From: Thermodesulfovibrio sp. N1
Lineage (GTDB): Bacteria > Nitrospirota > Thermodesulfovibrionia > Thermodesulfovibrionales > Thermodesulfovibrionaceae
Reading direction: 5' to 3'
Length of the DNA: 64,000 nucleotides
Assembly: GCF_001707915.1 (NCBI RefSeq)
Contig: NZ_MAVV01000001.1
Span: 47,970-111,969 of the forward strand
This document shows positions 45,244 through 54,628 of the stretch, piece by piece. The notes beneath the pieces were generated by a model. It did not search any database. It was given only the letters and a program-made list of their open reading frames with translations, and was not told the DNA's origin. The position numbers and the translations under genes are program-made. Position 1 is the first letter of the stretch; the number at the start of each line of letters is the position of its first letter.

Positions 45244-45739
45244 TTGCGTTCACCCCTTTCTTTAATTCTATCAAATCAGAAGTTGCTTTACCACTGTTAC
45301 CATCTATTATGAAATTTTTCCCCCGAATTTGAAGTGGCTTTTCCGAATAAAGCATGTTGTCTTTTCCGCTATAAAAGACCTCTGTAGCTATAACTTTAAA
45401 ATCCTTAGATATACCTTCAACACTTTCTGTAAAAATAAAATCTCCTTTATCTGGATAGTAATATCCTTTTACAGCATTAACAGTAAAGTTTTTTTCAGGG
45501 AAATATATACTGACTTCCCTTAATTCCATCAATTTACCATCATCACTCATAAAGGTTTCCTTGGTATTAAGCATGAGCTTAACTTGATTGTCTTTCTTCT
45601 GAATATACTGAGCATCTTTAAATGTAGACCCCTCCATTGAAATTTTAACCTTTACAGAAGATTCTTTTTCCATGTTTGAAACCAACAATATTACAATAGC
45701 AGAAACTAAAATCATAGCAATAATTAGTATAACTCTCAT
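45224..45739 (-). CDS. lptC: LPS export protein LptC
   Basis: Start chosen at ATG 45739, giving 171 residues with a single N-terminal membrane anchor (RVILIIAMILVSAIVILLV); a TTG at 45793 would add 18 residues and overlap mrp, and no Shine-Dalgarno decides between them. The periplasmic part has LptC pattern elements (YIQKKDNQVKLMLN, LREVSIYFPEKNFTVNAVKGYYYPD). It anchors the LptA bridge to LptB2FG. Sequence is divergent, as is usual for this family, and context helps the call. Confidence 0.85.
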   Translation of the reverse strand: MRVILIIAMILVSAIVILLVSNMEKESSVKVKISMEGSTFKDAQYIQKKDNQVKLMLNTKETFMSDDGKLMELREVSIYFPEKNFTVNAVKGYYYPDKGDFIFTESVEGISKDFKVIATEVFYSGKDNMLYSEKPLQIRGKNFIIDGNSGKATSDLIELKKGVNAIVYPKK

Positions 45740-45779
45740 ATCTGCTTTAACTATAACATAGAATAACAGAATAAAATAA

Positions 45780-46622
45780 CTATAGTGCTTCAACCACTTT
45801 TTTAACTATATTGGAAAAAGCCTTTGCTGGCGCACTATCGGGATAAAACAGCATAAATGGTTTACCCTCATCTCCATTTGATACAATTTGAGGGTCAATA
45901 GGAATTCTTCCTAAAAAGGGAACCTTATATTGTTCTGCAAGTTTTTCTGCTCCTCCAGTTTTGAATATTTCAACATTATTTCCGCAGTGAGGGCATATAA
46001 ATCCGCTCATATTTTCAACTATTCCTAATATTGGAATTGAAGCATCCTTGCAGAATCTTAAAGTTCTTCTAACATCCGCTAATGCCACATCTTGAGGGGT
46101 AGCTACAATTATTGCTCCATCAACCTTATCTAAGATTTGAACAATTGATATAATTTCATCGCCTGTTCCTGGAGGAGAATCTATAACAAGAAAATCAAGT
46201 TCTCCCCAGCGAACATCTGTTAAAAAATTTTCAATTAATCTGTGTTTAATAGGACCTCTCCACACCACTGCTTGATCTCTTTGTTCAAGGAAAAATCCAA
46301 CTGAAATTAACTTCAATGTTTCTGAATAAACCAAGGGCATAATACCTAAATCAGTTACGATTGGAGCATGTCCTTCGAGTCCAAACATATTAGGAATATT
46401 TGGACCATGAATATCAATATCTAATAATCCTACCTTATAACCCTTTACTGATAATCCTGCTGCAAGATTTGTAGAAACAGTGCTTTTACCAACTCCTCCT
46501 TTTCCTGAAAGGACTAAAAATTTTTTCTTAATTGCATTTAAATTGAACCTTAAAGCAACTTCTCTTTTTACTTGCTCTCTTTCTTCGCATTGGCAACTTT
46601 TTCTCTCCTCTGTCAATTTCAT
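45780..46622 (-). CDS. mrp: Mrp/NBP35-family Fe-S carrier ATPase
   Basis: A 280-residue ATPase of the MinD/Mrp/NBP35 type: deviant Walker A LSGKGGVGKST, DIDIHGPNIPNMFG, IDSPPGTGDE and the FICPHCG Cys pair that binds a bridging [4Fe-4S] cluster at the dimer interface. The N-terminus carries CQCEERE rather than a full MIP18 domain. It delivers Fe-S clusters to apoproteins. It heads the mrp-lptCAB-rpoN-hpf-rapZ run. Confidence 0.93.
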   Translation of the reverse strand: MKLTEERKSCQCEEREQVKREVALRFNLNAIKKKFLVLSGKGGVGKSTVSTNLAAGLSVKGYKVGLLDIDIHGPNIPNMFGLEGHAPIVTDLGIMPLVYSETLKLISVGFFLEQRDQAVVWRGPIKHRLIENFLTDVRWGELDFLVIDSPPGTGDEIISIVQILDKVDGAIIVATPQDVALADVRRTLRFCKDASIPILGIVENMSGFICPHCGNNVEIFKTGGAEKLAEQYKVPFLGRIPIDPQIVSNGDEGKPFMLFYPDSAPAKAFSNIVKKVVEAL

Positions 46623-46713
46623 ACACCTCCTTGAGACTTATTATTTTTAATATAACCCATAAAACAACATTAAATTCAAATTAAATCAAGCACAGCTAAA
46701 AAATTAAAAATTT

Positions 46714-46741
46714 TTGACTTAAAATACGATTTTAGTATAAA
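46714..46741 (+). promoter_or_regulatory. Promoter of the 46749-59561 gene run
   Basis: TTGACT (46714-46719), a 16-bp spacer and TATAAA (46736-46741). The ATG at 46749 is 8 bases further, so the mRNA start would coincide with the start codon. No Shine-Dalgarno is present. Confidence 0.6.
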
Positions 46742-46748
46742 CTTTTAA

Positions 46749-48407
46749 ATGCATTTCTTCATTAAAATATTTTTATGCTTAATTTTTATTCTTGTATTAT
46801 CTCCGAAATCTTTTGCATCTGAGATATTTCTTCCAATAAAAACGGAAATACTCTCCTATTTCCCCGAGGTTAAAGGAAAAGTAACAAAAATTGAAAAAGA
46901 TTATATAATTATTGATAAAGGTAGAAAGGAATTAATAAAACCAGGACAAAGAATAATTCTTTTTGAAGAAACTGTTCCTTTAATTCATCCTGTTACAAGA
47001 CAGGTTATTGGCAAGTCAGAAAAAATAGTCGGTACTGCAGAAGTTTTAACAGCTGAAGAAAACTCTGCAAAAGCTCTTGTAATTGAAAAAAATATTGATT
47101 TTGAAAGTAAAGAATTTCTTCTATTCAAGATACCTAAATCAAAAATAAGAATCTTATATGCTCAAGGGAATACTGAGTGGGCCGTTGGAGAAGGCTACTA
47201 CAGAGATCTTAAAAGCACTGAAAGATTCGAAATAATCGATGCTCCTATAAATCTAACTGAACCAGAGAAACTTCTAAAAGATGCAAAAAATGTTGATCTT
47301 TTGCTTATACTCAATCAGTCCAAACAAGATGGAAATTTAAAACTATCTCAAGAACTCTACTGGGTTAAAGATAAAAAACTTTTTTCTCGCTCAGAAATTG
47401 AGATTCCCTCTGTTGCTCTTAGTGAACTAAGAAAAAAATATGCTTCATTAATAGTCCCTGAGGGACACACCCTTCTTTCTTATAGACTTTCAAGAAGCAT
47501 TAATAGAATTGCCACGGGCAATTTTGATGGAATAAGCCAAAATCAGATTTTAATTGCCTCTGACAGTGAAATAAGTCTTTATCTTATAAATGTAGACATG
47601 AAGCTTAAAAGTAATTATATATTACCTATTAGTGGTGATATTCTCTGGTTTGATACAGGAGATATTGACAGAGATGGAAAAGATGAAATTATAACAACCA
47701 TAAAAAAAGATGATCGAGTAATTTCATTGATAATCAAATGGATGGAAGACAGATTTTATGAAATTGCAAGACTTAATGATTTGTTCTTAAGAATCTATAA
47801 TGGAAAATTAATTGCTCAAACCTATTCCCCTTCTTTTGGCTTTGAAGGAAAAATTTTTTATATAACTCCACAAAAAACAACCTATCAAACTGCTGAATTT
47901 TTAAATCTTCCTGTTAAAGCTAACATCTATGATTTTTATCTTTTAGGAGATATCATATTTAAATGGGAAGATGATGGTTCCCTTGCTGTGTATAATAGCA
48001 AAGGAATTCCTCTTTGGCGTTCACAGGAATCATTAGGATACGGGCTACAATATGAAAAACAAACGGGAATTTCAATGTTAAGTCTTGGAAAGTGGAAAGT
48101 TCAAAGTAGAATAAAACCTTTAAGTAATGGCGTAATTGTTATAGAAAAAAAACCTTTATTAGGGCTTGTTAATCTATCCACTTTTGGGTACAGAAGTTCA
48201 AAACTTCAACTTCTTCAATGGACAGGAATAGGTGTTGAGGAAACCGCTATTACAGAGGAAATGTCAGGAGAAATACTTGATTACGCAGTTTCCTCAGATA
48301 AACTATTTGTTCTTGTGAAACCTCCTTTTGGTTTCAATCCAAGAAGACTTCTTCAAGGAGAAAGTCCTTTCGAAACAATTCTTCATATCCTTTCCTTTAA
48401 ATATTAA
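46749..48407 (+). CDS. Exported protein with FlgT-C-like and FG-GAP-like regions
   Basis: A 552-residue protein with signal peptide 1-23 (ending SFAS). Residues about 35-130 resemble the C-terminal domain of FlgT-type proteins: VKGKVTKIEKDYIIIDKGRKE, an RxxLxEETVPLIHPVTRQVIGKSEKIVGTAEV stretch. Residues about 240-330 contain FG-GAP/VCBS-like repeats (RIATGNFDGISQNQILIASDSEISLY, FDTGDIDRDGKDEIITTI) with DxDxDG-type loops. The rest is beta-rich. It is the first gene of a 14-gene operon for envelope synthesis, although no direct role is known. Confidence 0.55.
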   Translation: MHFFIKIFLCLIFILVLSPKSFASEIFLPIKTEILSYFPEVKGKVTKIEKDYIIIDKGRKELIKPGQRIILFEETVPLIHPVTRQVIGKSEKIVGTAEVLTAEENSAKALVIEKNIDFESKEFLLFKIPKSKIRILYAQGNTEWAVGEGYYRDLKSTERFEIIDAPINLTEPEKLLKDAKNVDLLLILNQSKQDGNLKLSQELYWVKDKKLFSRSEIEIPSVALSELRKKYASLIVPEGHTLLSYRLSRSINRIATGNFDGISQNQILIASDSEISLYLINVDMKLKSNYILPISGDILWFDTGDIDRDGKDEIITTIKKDDRVISLIIKWMEDRFYEIARLNDLFLRIYNGKLIAQTYSPSFGFEGKIFYITPQKTTYQTAEFLNLPVKANIYDFYLLGDIIFKWEDDGSLAVYNSKGIPLWRSQESLGYGLQYEKQTGISMLSLGKWKVQSRIKPLSNGVIVIEKKPLLGLVNLSTFGYRSSKLQLLQWTGIGVEETAITEEMSGEILDYAVSSDKLFVLVKPPFGFNPRRLLQGESPFETILHILSFKY

Positions 48408-48409
48408 AA

Positions 48410-49117
48410 ATGGGCAGATTTATAAAACATGTTGGAATAATAATGGATGGGAACGGAAGATGGGCACAAATGAGAGGACTACCTCGTTATGAAGGGCATA
48501 AAAGAGGTGTAGAAAAAGTAAAGGAAATTATACAAGCTGCAAAAAGATTGAATATTAATGTGGTTACATTTTACGCCTTTTCAATAGAAAACTGGCAAAG
48601 ACCTAAAAAAGAAGTAGAGATAATTATGGAGTTACTGCAAAATCATTTAAAAAAGGAAACTCCAAGATTTATCTCTGAAGGAATTAGATTCAAAATGATA
48701 GGTAATCGAAAGATGATACCTCAACAAATTCTTAAAATAATTGAAGAAACAGAAAAAGCAACAGAGAATTGCTCTGAACTTACTGCTCATTTTGCAATAA
48801 GCTATAGTGGCAGAGATGAAATCTTAAGAGCAATAGAAAAAATCATAAAAAATAAAATAAAACCTGATGAACTTAATGAAAATATTTTTACATCAATGCT
48901 TGATACTGCAGGCACTCCTGATCCTGATCTTATAATAAGAACATCAGGAGAACAAAGATTAAGTAATTTTTTAATATGGCAGTCAGCCTATTCGGAATTT
49001 TATTTTACACAAACTCTTTGGCCTGATTTCACTGAAGAAGAGTTTATAGAGGCTATTTTTGATTTTCAGAAAAGACAAAGGAGATTTGGCAAAATAAGTG
49101 AGTTTACAGGGGCATAA
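48410..49117 (+). CDS. uppS: Undecaprenyl diphosphate synthase
   Basis: A 235-residue cis-prenyltransferase. It has IIMDGNGRWAQMRGLPRYEGHKRG at the N-terminus with the catalytic Asp, TFYAFSIENWQRPKKEV, and a C-terminal RTSGEQRLSNFLIWQSAYSEFYFT with the metal and pyrophosphate-binding residues. It makes the lipid carrier for peptidoglycan and O-antigen. It overlaps cdsA by 20 bp. Confidence 0.97.
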   Translation: MGRFIKHVGIIMDGNGRWAQMRGLPRYEGHKRGVEKVKEIIQAAKRLNINVVTFYAFSIENWQRPKKEVEIIMELLQNHLKKETPRFISEGIRFKMIGNRKMIPQQILKIIEETEKATENCSELTAHFAISYSGRDEILRAIEKIIKNKIKPDELNENIFTSMLDTAGTPDPDLIIRTSGEQRLSNFLIWQSAYSEFYFTQTLWPDFTEEEFIEAIFDFQKRQRRFGKISEFTGA

Positions 49118-49886
49118 AAAAAGAATTATCGTTGCTTTAATTGCCTTACCTCTATTAATTTTTATAATTGTGAAATTACCTCCTTACTTCTTTTTAGGAC
49201 TACTTACCTTAATATGTGCAATAGGCATGTGGGAATTTTTAAAAATATATAAAACCCCTAATTTCTTAATATTCACTGGAGTTTTATTCTCTGTAATCCT
49301 TTTTTTGCTTAACTGTTTTTATTATAAGTTTGCCCTGCATTATTATGGATTAGCCTTTGTAGCAATAACAACGCTTCGCTTAATTTTTAAAAAGGACCCC
49401 AAGAATTCTCTCTATGAAATATCACCTGTTTTAATAGGAATTCTTTATATTCCTGCTTTACTTTCCTTTCACTGGTTTTTACGAATTGATGGATGGCAAT
49501 GGATTATATATCTTTATGCTGTTGTATGGATAGCAGACTCCTTTGCCTATTATATTGGAAAAGGATTTGGCAATCGTAAACTTTATCCAGAAGTAAGTCC
49601 TAAAAAAACTTGGGCAGGTGCTTATGGTTCAGTTATTGGTGGAACATTAGCATCTCTAATCTCAGGTTATTTTTTGTTATCTATACCATTCTATAAACTT
49701 GTTATAACAGGGTTATTAATTGGTATCATTTCAATATTTGGAGACCTTGTAGAATCAATGTTTAAAAGGGATGCAGGAGTAAAAGATTCAAGCTTACTGT
49801 TTCCAGAACATGGTGGATTGCTTGATAAAATAGATAGTATGCTTTTCGGAGGAATTCTCCTTTATTTTTCTATGAAGTTTATGTAG
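49098..49886 (+). CDS. cdsA: Phosphatidate cytidylyltransferase
   Basis: A 262-residue multi-span protein starting at GTG 49098 within uppS. The CDS signature is VSPKKTWAGAYGSVIGGTLAS and the C-terminal SIFGDLVESMFKRDAGVKDSS...PEHGGLLDKIDSML. It makes CDP-diacylglycerol, the precursor used by pgsA further along the same run. Confidence 0.95.
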   Translation: MSLQGHKKRIIVALIALPLLIFIIVKLPPYFFLGLLTLICAIGMWEFLKIYKTPNFLIFTGVLFSVILFLLNCFYYKFALHYYGLAFVAITTLRLIFKKDPKNSLYEISPVLIGILYIPALLSFHWFLRIDGWQWIIYLYAVVWIADSFAYYIGKGFGNRKLYPEVSPKKTWAGAYGSVIGGTLASLISGYFLLSIPFYKLVITGLLIGIISIFGDLVESMFKRDAGVKDSSLLFPEHGGLLDKIDSMLFGGILLYFSMKFM

Positions 49887-49895
49887 GAGGAAATA

Positions 49896-51041
49896 TTGAA
49901 AAAAGTTGTAATATTAGGTAGTACAGGTTCTATTGGAAAAAGTGCTCTTGATGTAATCAGACAGTTTCCTGAAAAATTTGAAGTCTTAGGAATTGCAGCA
50001 AAAAGTAGCATCAACATTCTTAAAGAGCAAATTAAGGAATTTAAACCTAAATATGTGGCAGTCTATGATGAAAAAGCCTGTGAACAATTAAATAAAGAAA
50101 TAAAATCAGTAGAAATACTTAGAGGGATAAAAGGAATTTGTGAAATTGCAAAACTTAAAGAAGCCAATATTATTCTTTCAGCCATTGTTGGTGCTGCAGG
50201 GCTTCTTCCTACTTATGAAGCTATAAAGGCTGGAAAAACTATAGCACTTGCAAATAAGGAAAGTCTTGTTATGGCTGGAAATTTATTAATGAAAGAAGCT
50301 GAAAAAAGCGGAGCTAAAATAATTCCTGTAGATAGTGAACATAGTGCTGTTTTCCAGTGCATAAATGGATGTAACAAACCTTATATAAAACAAATCTGGC
50401 TAACAGCCTCTGGAGGACCCTTTAGAGGCAAAAAAATACATGAGATAGAAAATGTAACTCCTCAGCAAGCTCTAAATCATCCTAAATGGAAAATGGGGAA
50501 AAGAATTACTATAGATTCAGCAACACTTATGAATAAAGGATTTGAAGTGATTGAAGCTCATTACCTTTTTAACATGCCTGTGGAAAAAATAGGAGTATTA
50601 ATTCATCCACAAAGCATAGTCCACTGCCTCGTTGAATTTATTGATGGAACCTATCTTGCTCAGATGAGCAATCCTGATATGAAAGCACCCATTGCACTGG
50701 CACTTTCACTTCCTGAGAGACTCTCAAATGTAATTCCATCAATAGATTGGAACATACTAAGAGAACTCAATTTTGAACCTCCAGATTTTAATGTTTTTCC
50801 ATGCCTTGCCCTTGCTTACGAGGCAGCAAAGCTTGGAGGAAGTATGCCAACTGTTTTGAATGCCGTTGATGAAATAGCTGTTGAAGCTTTTATTTCAGGA
50901 AAGTTAAAATTTAATGATATATACAGAGTGATTAAAAAAGTTATGGATACCCATAGGGTTTTTTATCCTAACAGTATAGAAGAAATTTTTGAAGCTGACA
51001 GCTGGGCAAGAAAAAAAGCATTGGAGGAAATAAAAAAATGA
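49896..51041 (+). CDS. dxr: 1-deoxy-D-xylulose 5-phosphate reductoisomerase
   Basis: A 381-residue DXR beginning at TTG 49896 with TAGGAGG six bases upstream. NADPH motif VILGSTGSIGKSALDVI; catalytic region PVDSEHSAVFQC and LTASGGPF; C-terminal NGKFEVIEAH-type block (MNKGFEVIEAHYLF). It is the first committed step of the MEP isoprenoid pathway, feeding uppS. Confidence 0.97.
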   Translation: MKKVVILGSTGSIGKSALDVIRQFPEKFEVLGIAAKSSINILKEQIKEFKPKYVAVYDEKACEQLNKEIKSVEILRGIKGICEIAKLKEANIILSAIVGAAGLLPTYEAIKAGKTIALANKESLVMAGNLLMKEAEKSGAKIIPVDSEHSAVFQCINGCNKPYIKQIWLTASGGPFRGKKIHEIENVTPQQALNHPKWKMGKRITIDSATLMNKGFEVIEAHYLFNMPVEKIGVLIHPQSIVHCLVEFIDGTYLAQMSNPDMKAPIALALSLPERLSNVIPSIDWNILRELNFEPPDFNVFPCLALAYEAAKLGGSMPTVLNAVDEIAVEAFISGKLKFNDIYRVIKKVMDTHRVFYPNSIEEIFEADSWARKKALEEIKK

Positions 51042-52105
51042 GCCTTATTTACGCGGTCATTCTCTTTGGTTTTTTAATATTTATTCATGAACTTGGTCAT
51101 TTCTTGGCTGCAAAACTAAGTGGAGTAAGAGTTCTTAAATTCTCGATTGGTTTCGGACCTAAAGTAATCGGGAAAAGAATCGGAGAAACAGAATATCTTA
51201 TAAGTGCTATTCCTCTTGGTGGATATGTAAAAATGTATGGAGAGGAAGTTGGAGATGAAATAATTGATGAAAAGAAATCTTTTAAACATCAACCAGTTTA
51301 TAAAAAGATTTTTATTGTTCTTGCTGGTCCTCTTTTTAATATATTCAGTGCTGTTCTTCTTTTCTGGATTATATTTGTAAGCGGAGTACCTGTCCTTAAA
51401 CCAGTAATTGGTGAAGTTATGGAAGGCTCCCCTGCTTATTCTGCAGGACTAAAAAGCGGAGATACAATATTAGAAATAGAAGGACAAAAAATTACAAATT
51501 GGTTTGATATGGCTCAGTTTATTCAACAGAATCCCAACAGAGATCTAATCTTTAGAATTCAACGAAATAACGAGATTTTTCAGCTTCAAATAACTCCTCA
51601 AGCAAAGGAATCTAAAAATCTTTTTGGAGAAAAGATAGTTGTTGGACAAATCGGAATAAAACCTGATGAAGGAGCAGTTTTTATAAAAAAGGAAGAACCT
51701 GTCTCTGCTTTAAATAAATCTATTCAAAAATGTTACGAGATTGTTGAACTTACCTATCTTACCATTGTAAAAATATTTCAAAGAGTTGTCTCAACAGAAG
51801 TCATAGGAGGGCCTATCCTCATATTTCAAGCTGCGAGTAAAACAGCTGAGCAAGGGGCAATAAGTTTCTTAAGCTTTGCTGCGATAATAAGTATAAATCT
51901 TGGAATTCTTAATCTTTTACCAATTCCTATTTTGGATGGTGGTCATATTTTGTTCTTCTTAATTGAAGCAATAAGGAGAAAACCATTAAGTGAAAAATTC
52001 ATTTTAGTTTCTCAAAAAATTGGAATAGTCTTTCTTGTAGCATTAATGATGCTTGCCTTTTATAATGACATTTTAAGACTTCTAAATCCAGGAAGGATGC
52101 CTTAA
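51038..52105 (+). CDS. rseP: Site-2 protease RseP
   Basis: A 355-residue intramembrane zinc protease. HELGH at 17-21 is the active-site motif, the PDZ domain lies about 125-200 (GSPAYSAGLKSGDTILEIEGQKI), and LLPIPILDGGH near 300 completes the metal site. RseP cleaves anti-sigma factors and signal-peptide remnants in the membrane. ATGA overlap with dxr. Confidence 0.95.
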   Translation: MSLIYAVILFGFLIFIHELGHFLAAKLSGVRVLKFSIGFGPKVIGKRIGETEYLISAIPLGGYVKMYGEEVGDEIIDEKKSFKHQPVYKKIFIVLAGPLFNIFSAVLLFWIIFVSGVPVLKPVIGEVMEGSPAYSAGLKSGDTILEIEGQKITNWFDMAQFIQQNPNRDLIFRIQRNNEIFQLQITPQAKESKNLFGEKIVVGQIGIKPDEGAVFIKKEEPVSALNKSIQKCYEIVELTYLTIVKIFQRVVSTEVIGGPILIFQAASKTAEQGAISFLSFAAIISINLGILNLLPIPILDGGHILFFLIEAIRRKPLSEKFILVSQKIGIVFLVALMMLAFYNDILRLLNPGRMP

Positions 52106-52530
52106 TGAAAAGAGTCTCTTCTGCTGGAGGAGTTGTTTATAAATTTGAAAATACTGATTTAAAAATACTTCTTATTTCTACGAAGGATAGTAAAGTATGG
52201 GCTTTACCAAAGGGATTGATAGAAAAAGGAGAAGAACCCAAGGAAACAGCACTAAGAGAGATAAAAGAAGAAACAGGTATAGAGGGTAAAATAATTGATG
52301 AAATTGGAGAAACCTCTTACTGGTTTGTTTTAAACGGAGAAAAATATTTTAAAACCGTAAAATATTTTCTTGTTGAATACACTAATGGACAAATAGTTCC
52401 TCAATGGGAAATTGACTCTGCAGAATGGTTTAGCCCTGAGGAGGCTATACAAAAAATAACCTATTCAACAGACAAAGAAATCTTAAAGAAAGCTTTAGAG
52501 AAAATTTATGCCCAAAATTTTAAATCCTGA
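52105..52530 (+). CDS. NUDIX hydrolase
   Basis: A 141-residue protein with an intact Nudix box, GLIEKGEEPKETALREIKEETGIEG. The N-terminus SSAGGVVYKF is typical of Ap4A/NTP-type Nudix enzymes. The precise substrate (dinucleoside polyphosphate, 8-oxo-dGTP or nucleotide sugar) cannot be read from the sequence. It joins rseP through TAATG and overlaps the next gene by 23 bp. Confidence 0.9.
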   Translation: MKRVSSAGGVVYKFENTDLKILLISTKDSKVWALPKGLIEKGEEPKETALREIKEETGIEGKIIDEIGETSYWFVLNGEKYFKTVKYFLVEYTNGQIVPQWEIDSAEWFSPEEAIQKITYSTDKEILKKALEKIYAQNFKS

Positions 52531-53524
52531 AGAACTCAAAAAAGAAATAGATAAATTAAAAAAGGAAGGGAAAAAAATTGTTTTCACAAATGGATGCTTT
52601 GATATAATCCATGTAGGACATATAAGCTATTTAAAAGAAGCAAAAAAGCTTGGTGATATTTTAATAGTTGCCATAAACTCTGATATTTCAGTAAAAAAAA
52701 TAAAACCCCTAAGACCAATTAATCCAGAACATGAAAGGGCAGAAGTGCTTTCCGCCCTGGAAGTAGTCAATTTTGTAACATTTTTTGATGAAGAAACACC
52801 GTATAATTTGATTAAATATCTTCAACCTGATGTTATTGTTAAAGGAGGAGACTGGAAGGTTAATGAAATTGTAGGAGCAGATCTTGTAAAAGAAGTCTAT
52901 AGCCTTCCATACATGGATGGAATTTCAACAACTGAAATAATAAATAGAATAATAAAGAAATATACCAAATCCAATACAAGCTTTATCCATCAGTCGTCAG
53001 CCTCTTTAATTGAAAAAGCAAAAAAAATAAAATTTCTCATTCTTGATGTCGATGGAGTATTAACATCTGGTGACATTATTCTTGATGATGAAGAAAACGA
53101 ACTCAAAATTTTTAATGTAAAAGACGGACATGGACTTGTAATGCTTCATAAAATAGGAATCAATATTGCTGTGATTACTGGAAGACAATCAAAGGCACTT
53201 CAAAGAAGGATGAAAGAACTCGGAATTACAGAGGTTCATCAAGGAATAAGGGAAAAATTGAGAGTTTTTAATGGAATAGTTGAAAAATATAATTTAAAAA
53301 AAGATGAAATTGCTGCAATGGGTGACGATATTATTGACTTATCAATTCTTAGCAGAGTTGGATTATCCTTTGCTCCAGCAGATGCCCACGAAGAAGTAAA
53401 AAAAAGGGTTGACTACATAACTGAAAATAAAGCTGGACAGGGAGCTGTAAGAGAGATCTGTGATATAATTTTAAAGGCAAAAGAACTCTGGTACAAATTT
53501 ATAGATGAATATACGAACTTTTAA
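52508..53524 (+). CDS. Fusion: HldE C-terminal (ADP-heptose synthase) domain plus KdsC (KDO-8-phosphate phosphatase)
   Basis: A 338-residue two-domain protein. Residues 1-150 are a cytidylyl/adenylyltransferase domain of the RfaE2/HldE type with TNGCFDIIHVGH (27-38) and ISTTEIINRI. After a linker (about 150-170) residues 172-338 form a KdsC-like HAD phosphatase with LILDVDGVLTSG (Asp180/Asp182), VITGRQSKALQRR and AMGDDIIDLSIL. The first half makes ADP-heptose; the second releases KDO from KDO-8-P, both for the LPS inner core. These are normally separate genes. No stop or frameshift lies between the domains. Confidence 0.9.
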   Translation: MPKILNPEELKKEIDKLKKEGKKIVFTNGCFDIIHVGHISYLKEAKKLGDILIVAINSDISVKKIKPLRPINPEHERAEVLSALEVVNFVTFFDEETPYNLIKYLQPDVIVKGGDWKVNEIVGADLVKEVYSLPYMDGISTTEIINRIIKKYTKSNTSFIHQSSASLIEKAKKIKFLILDVDGVLTSGDIILDDEENELKIFNVKDGHGLVMLHKIGINIAVITGRQSKALQRRMKELGITEVHQGIREKLRVFNGIVEKYNLKKDEIAAMGDDIIDLSILSRVGLSFAPADAHEEVKKRVDYITENKAGQGAVREICDIILKAKELWYKFIDEYTNF

Positions 53525-54041
53525 TCTTCCTACAACATTAACAATTTTAAGAATATTTATTATTCCAATTTTTATAATAGAAGCACCTACAAATCCTCAA
53601 TTTGGGGCATTCTTGTTCTTAATTGCCTCTGTAACAGATTTTCTTGATGGTTATTTAGCAAGGAAATTTAAACAAATAACAAAGTTAGGTATTATTTTAG
53701 ACCCCATAGCAGATAAACTTCTTGTGATTTCTGCCCTTATAATTCTCGTTGATTTAGCAAGAGTTCCTGCTTGGATAGCAACAGTTATAATTTTAAGAGA
53801 ATTTATCATTACAACCTTACGTTTTTATGCCTTATCGCATGGAGTTGTTATTCCTGCTGAAACAGCTGGTAAAGCAAAAACAGTCATCCAGATGATATCA
53901 ATTCTACTTCTGCTTGTTGCAGAAGAAATATATGGGGTTGATCTATACGATTTAGGACTTCTTTTAATATACATTGCAACTTTTGTAGCTTTATTTTCTG
54001 GTTTTCAATATATCTTTCATTTTTGGAGGAACATAAAATGA
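53505..54041 (+). CDS. pgsA: CDP-diacylglycerol--glycerol-3-phosphate 3-phosphatidyltransferase
   Basis: A 178-residue membrane enzyme with the CDP-alcohol phosphotransferase motif DFLDGYLARKFKQITKLGIILDPIADK (D-x2-D-G-x2-A-R-x8-G-x3-D-x3-D). It makes phosphatidylglycerol phosphate using the CdsA product. The start lies 20 bp inside the fusion gene. Confidence 0.95.
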   Translation: MNIRTFNLPTTLTILRIFIIPIFIIEAPTNPQFGAFLFLIASVTDFLDGYLARKFKQITKLGIILDPIADKLLVISALIILVDLARVPAWIATVIILREFIITTLRFYALSHGVVIPAETAGKAKTVIQMISILLLLVAEEIYGVDLYDLGLLLIYIATFVALFSGFQYIFHFWRNIK

Positions 54042-54628
54042 GTTTTCTTTTTTGCCTTTTTGCCTTTTTCTTTGGCTCTATTCCCTGGGGATACCTTATT
54101 GGTAAAGCAAAGGGCATTGATCTAAAAAAAGTTGGCAGTGGAAATATTGGTGCAACCAATGTAATGAGAATTATTGGTAGAAAAGAAGCTTTAATTACTT
54201 TAATACTTGATATATTAAAGGGATTCGTTCCTGTTTTAATTGTAAAAATATCGCCATACAGTGAAAATTTAATTTTAATTGGTGTAGTTGGATTACTTGC
54301 CATACTTGGACATTGTTTTACACCTTTTCTTAAATTTAAGGGAGGCAAAGGAGTAGCAACATCTTTAGGAGTTCTCTTAGCCTCTATGCCCTTAGTTGGC
54401 TTTATTACTGTACTTATCTGGATAGTCACTGTCAAAATCAGTAAAATTTCCTCTTTAGGAGCGCTCTTATCATTTGCTTTACTTCCATTAAATGTTATAA
54501 TTTTAGGATATCCGAAAGAGTTTTTAATTTTTACATGGCTCTTTACAATTATTATTTATTTAAGACATATTTCAAATATAAAAAGATTAATTAAAGGTAC
54601 AGAACCAAAGATTGGAGAAACCAAATGA
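54038..54628 (+). CDS. plsY: Glycerol-3-phosphate acyltransferase PlsY
   Basis: ATG 54038 with GGAGGA upstream gives 196 residues; ATGA overlap with pgsA. Multi-span protein with PlsY motifs [32 protein letters not shown] and [12 protein letters not shown]. It uses acyl-phosphate to acylate glycerol-3-phosphate in the first step of phospholipid synthesis. Confidence 0.95.
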   Translation: MSFLFCLFAFFFGSIPWGYLIGKAKGIDLKKVGSGNIGATNVMRIIGRKEALITLILDILKGFVPVLIVKISPYSENLILIGVVGLLAILGHCFTPFLKFKGGKGVATSLGVLLASMPLVGFITVLIWIVTVKISKISSLGALLSFALLPLNVIILGYPKEFLIFTWLFTIIIYLRHISNIKRLIKGTEPKIGETK

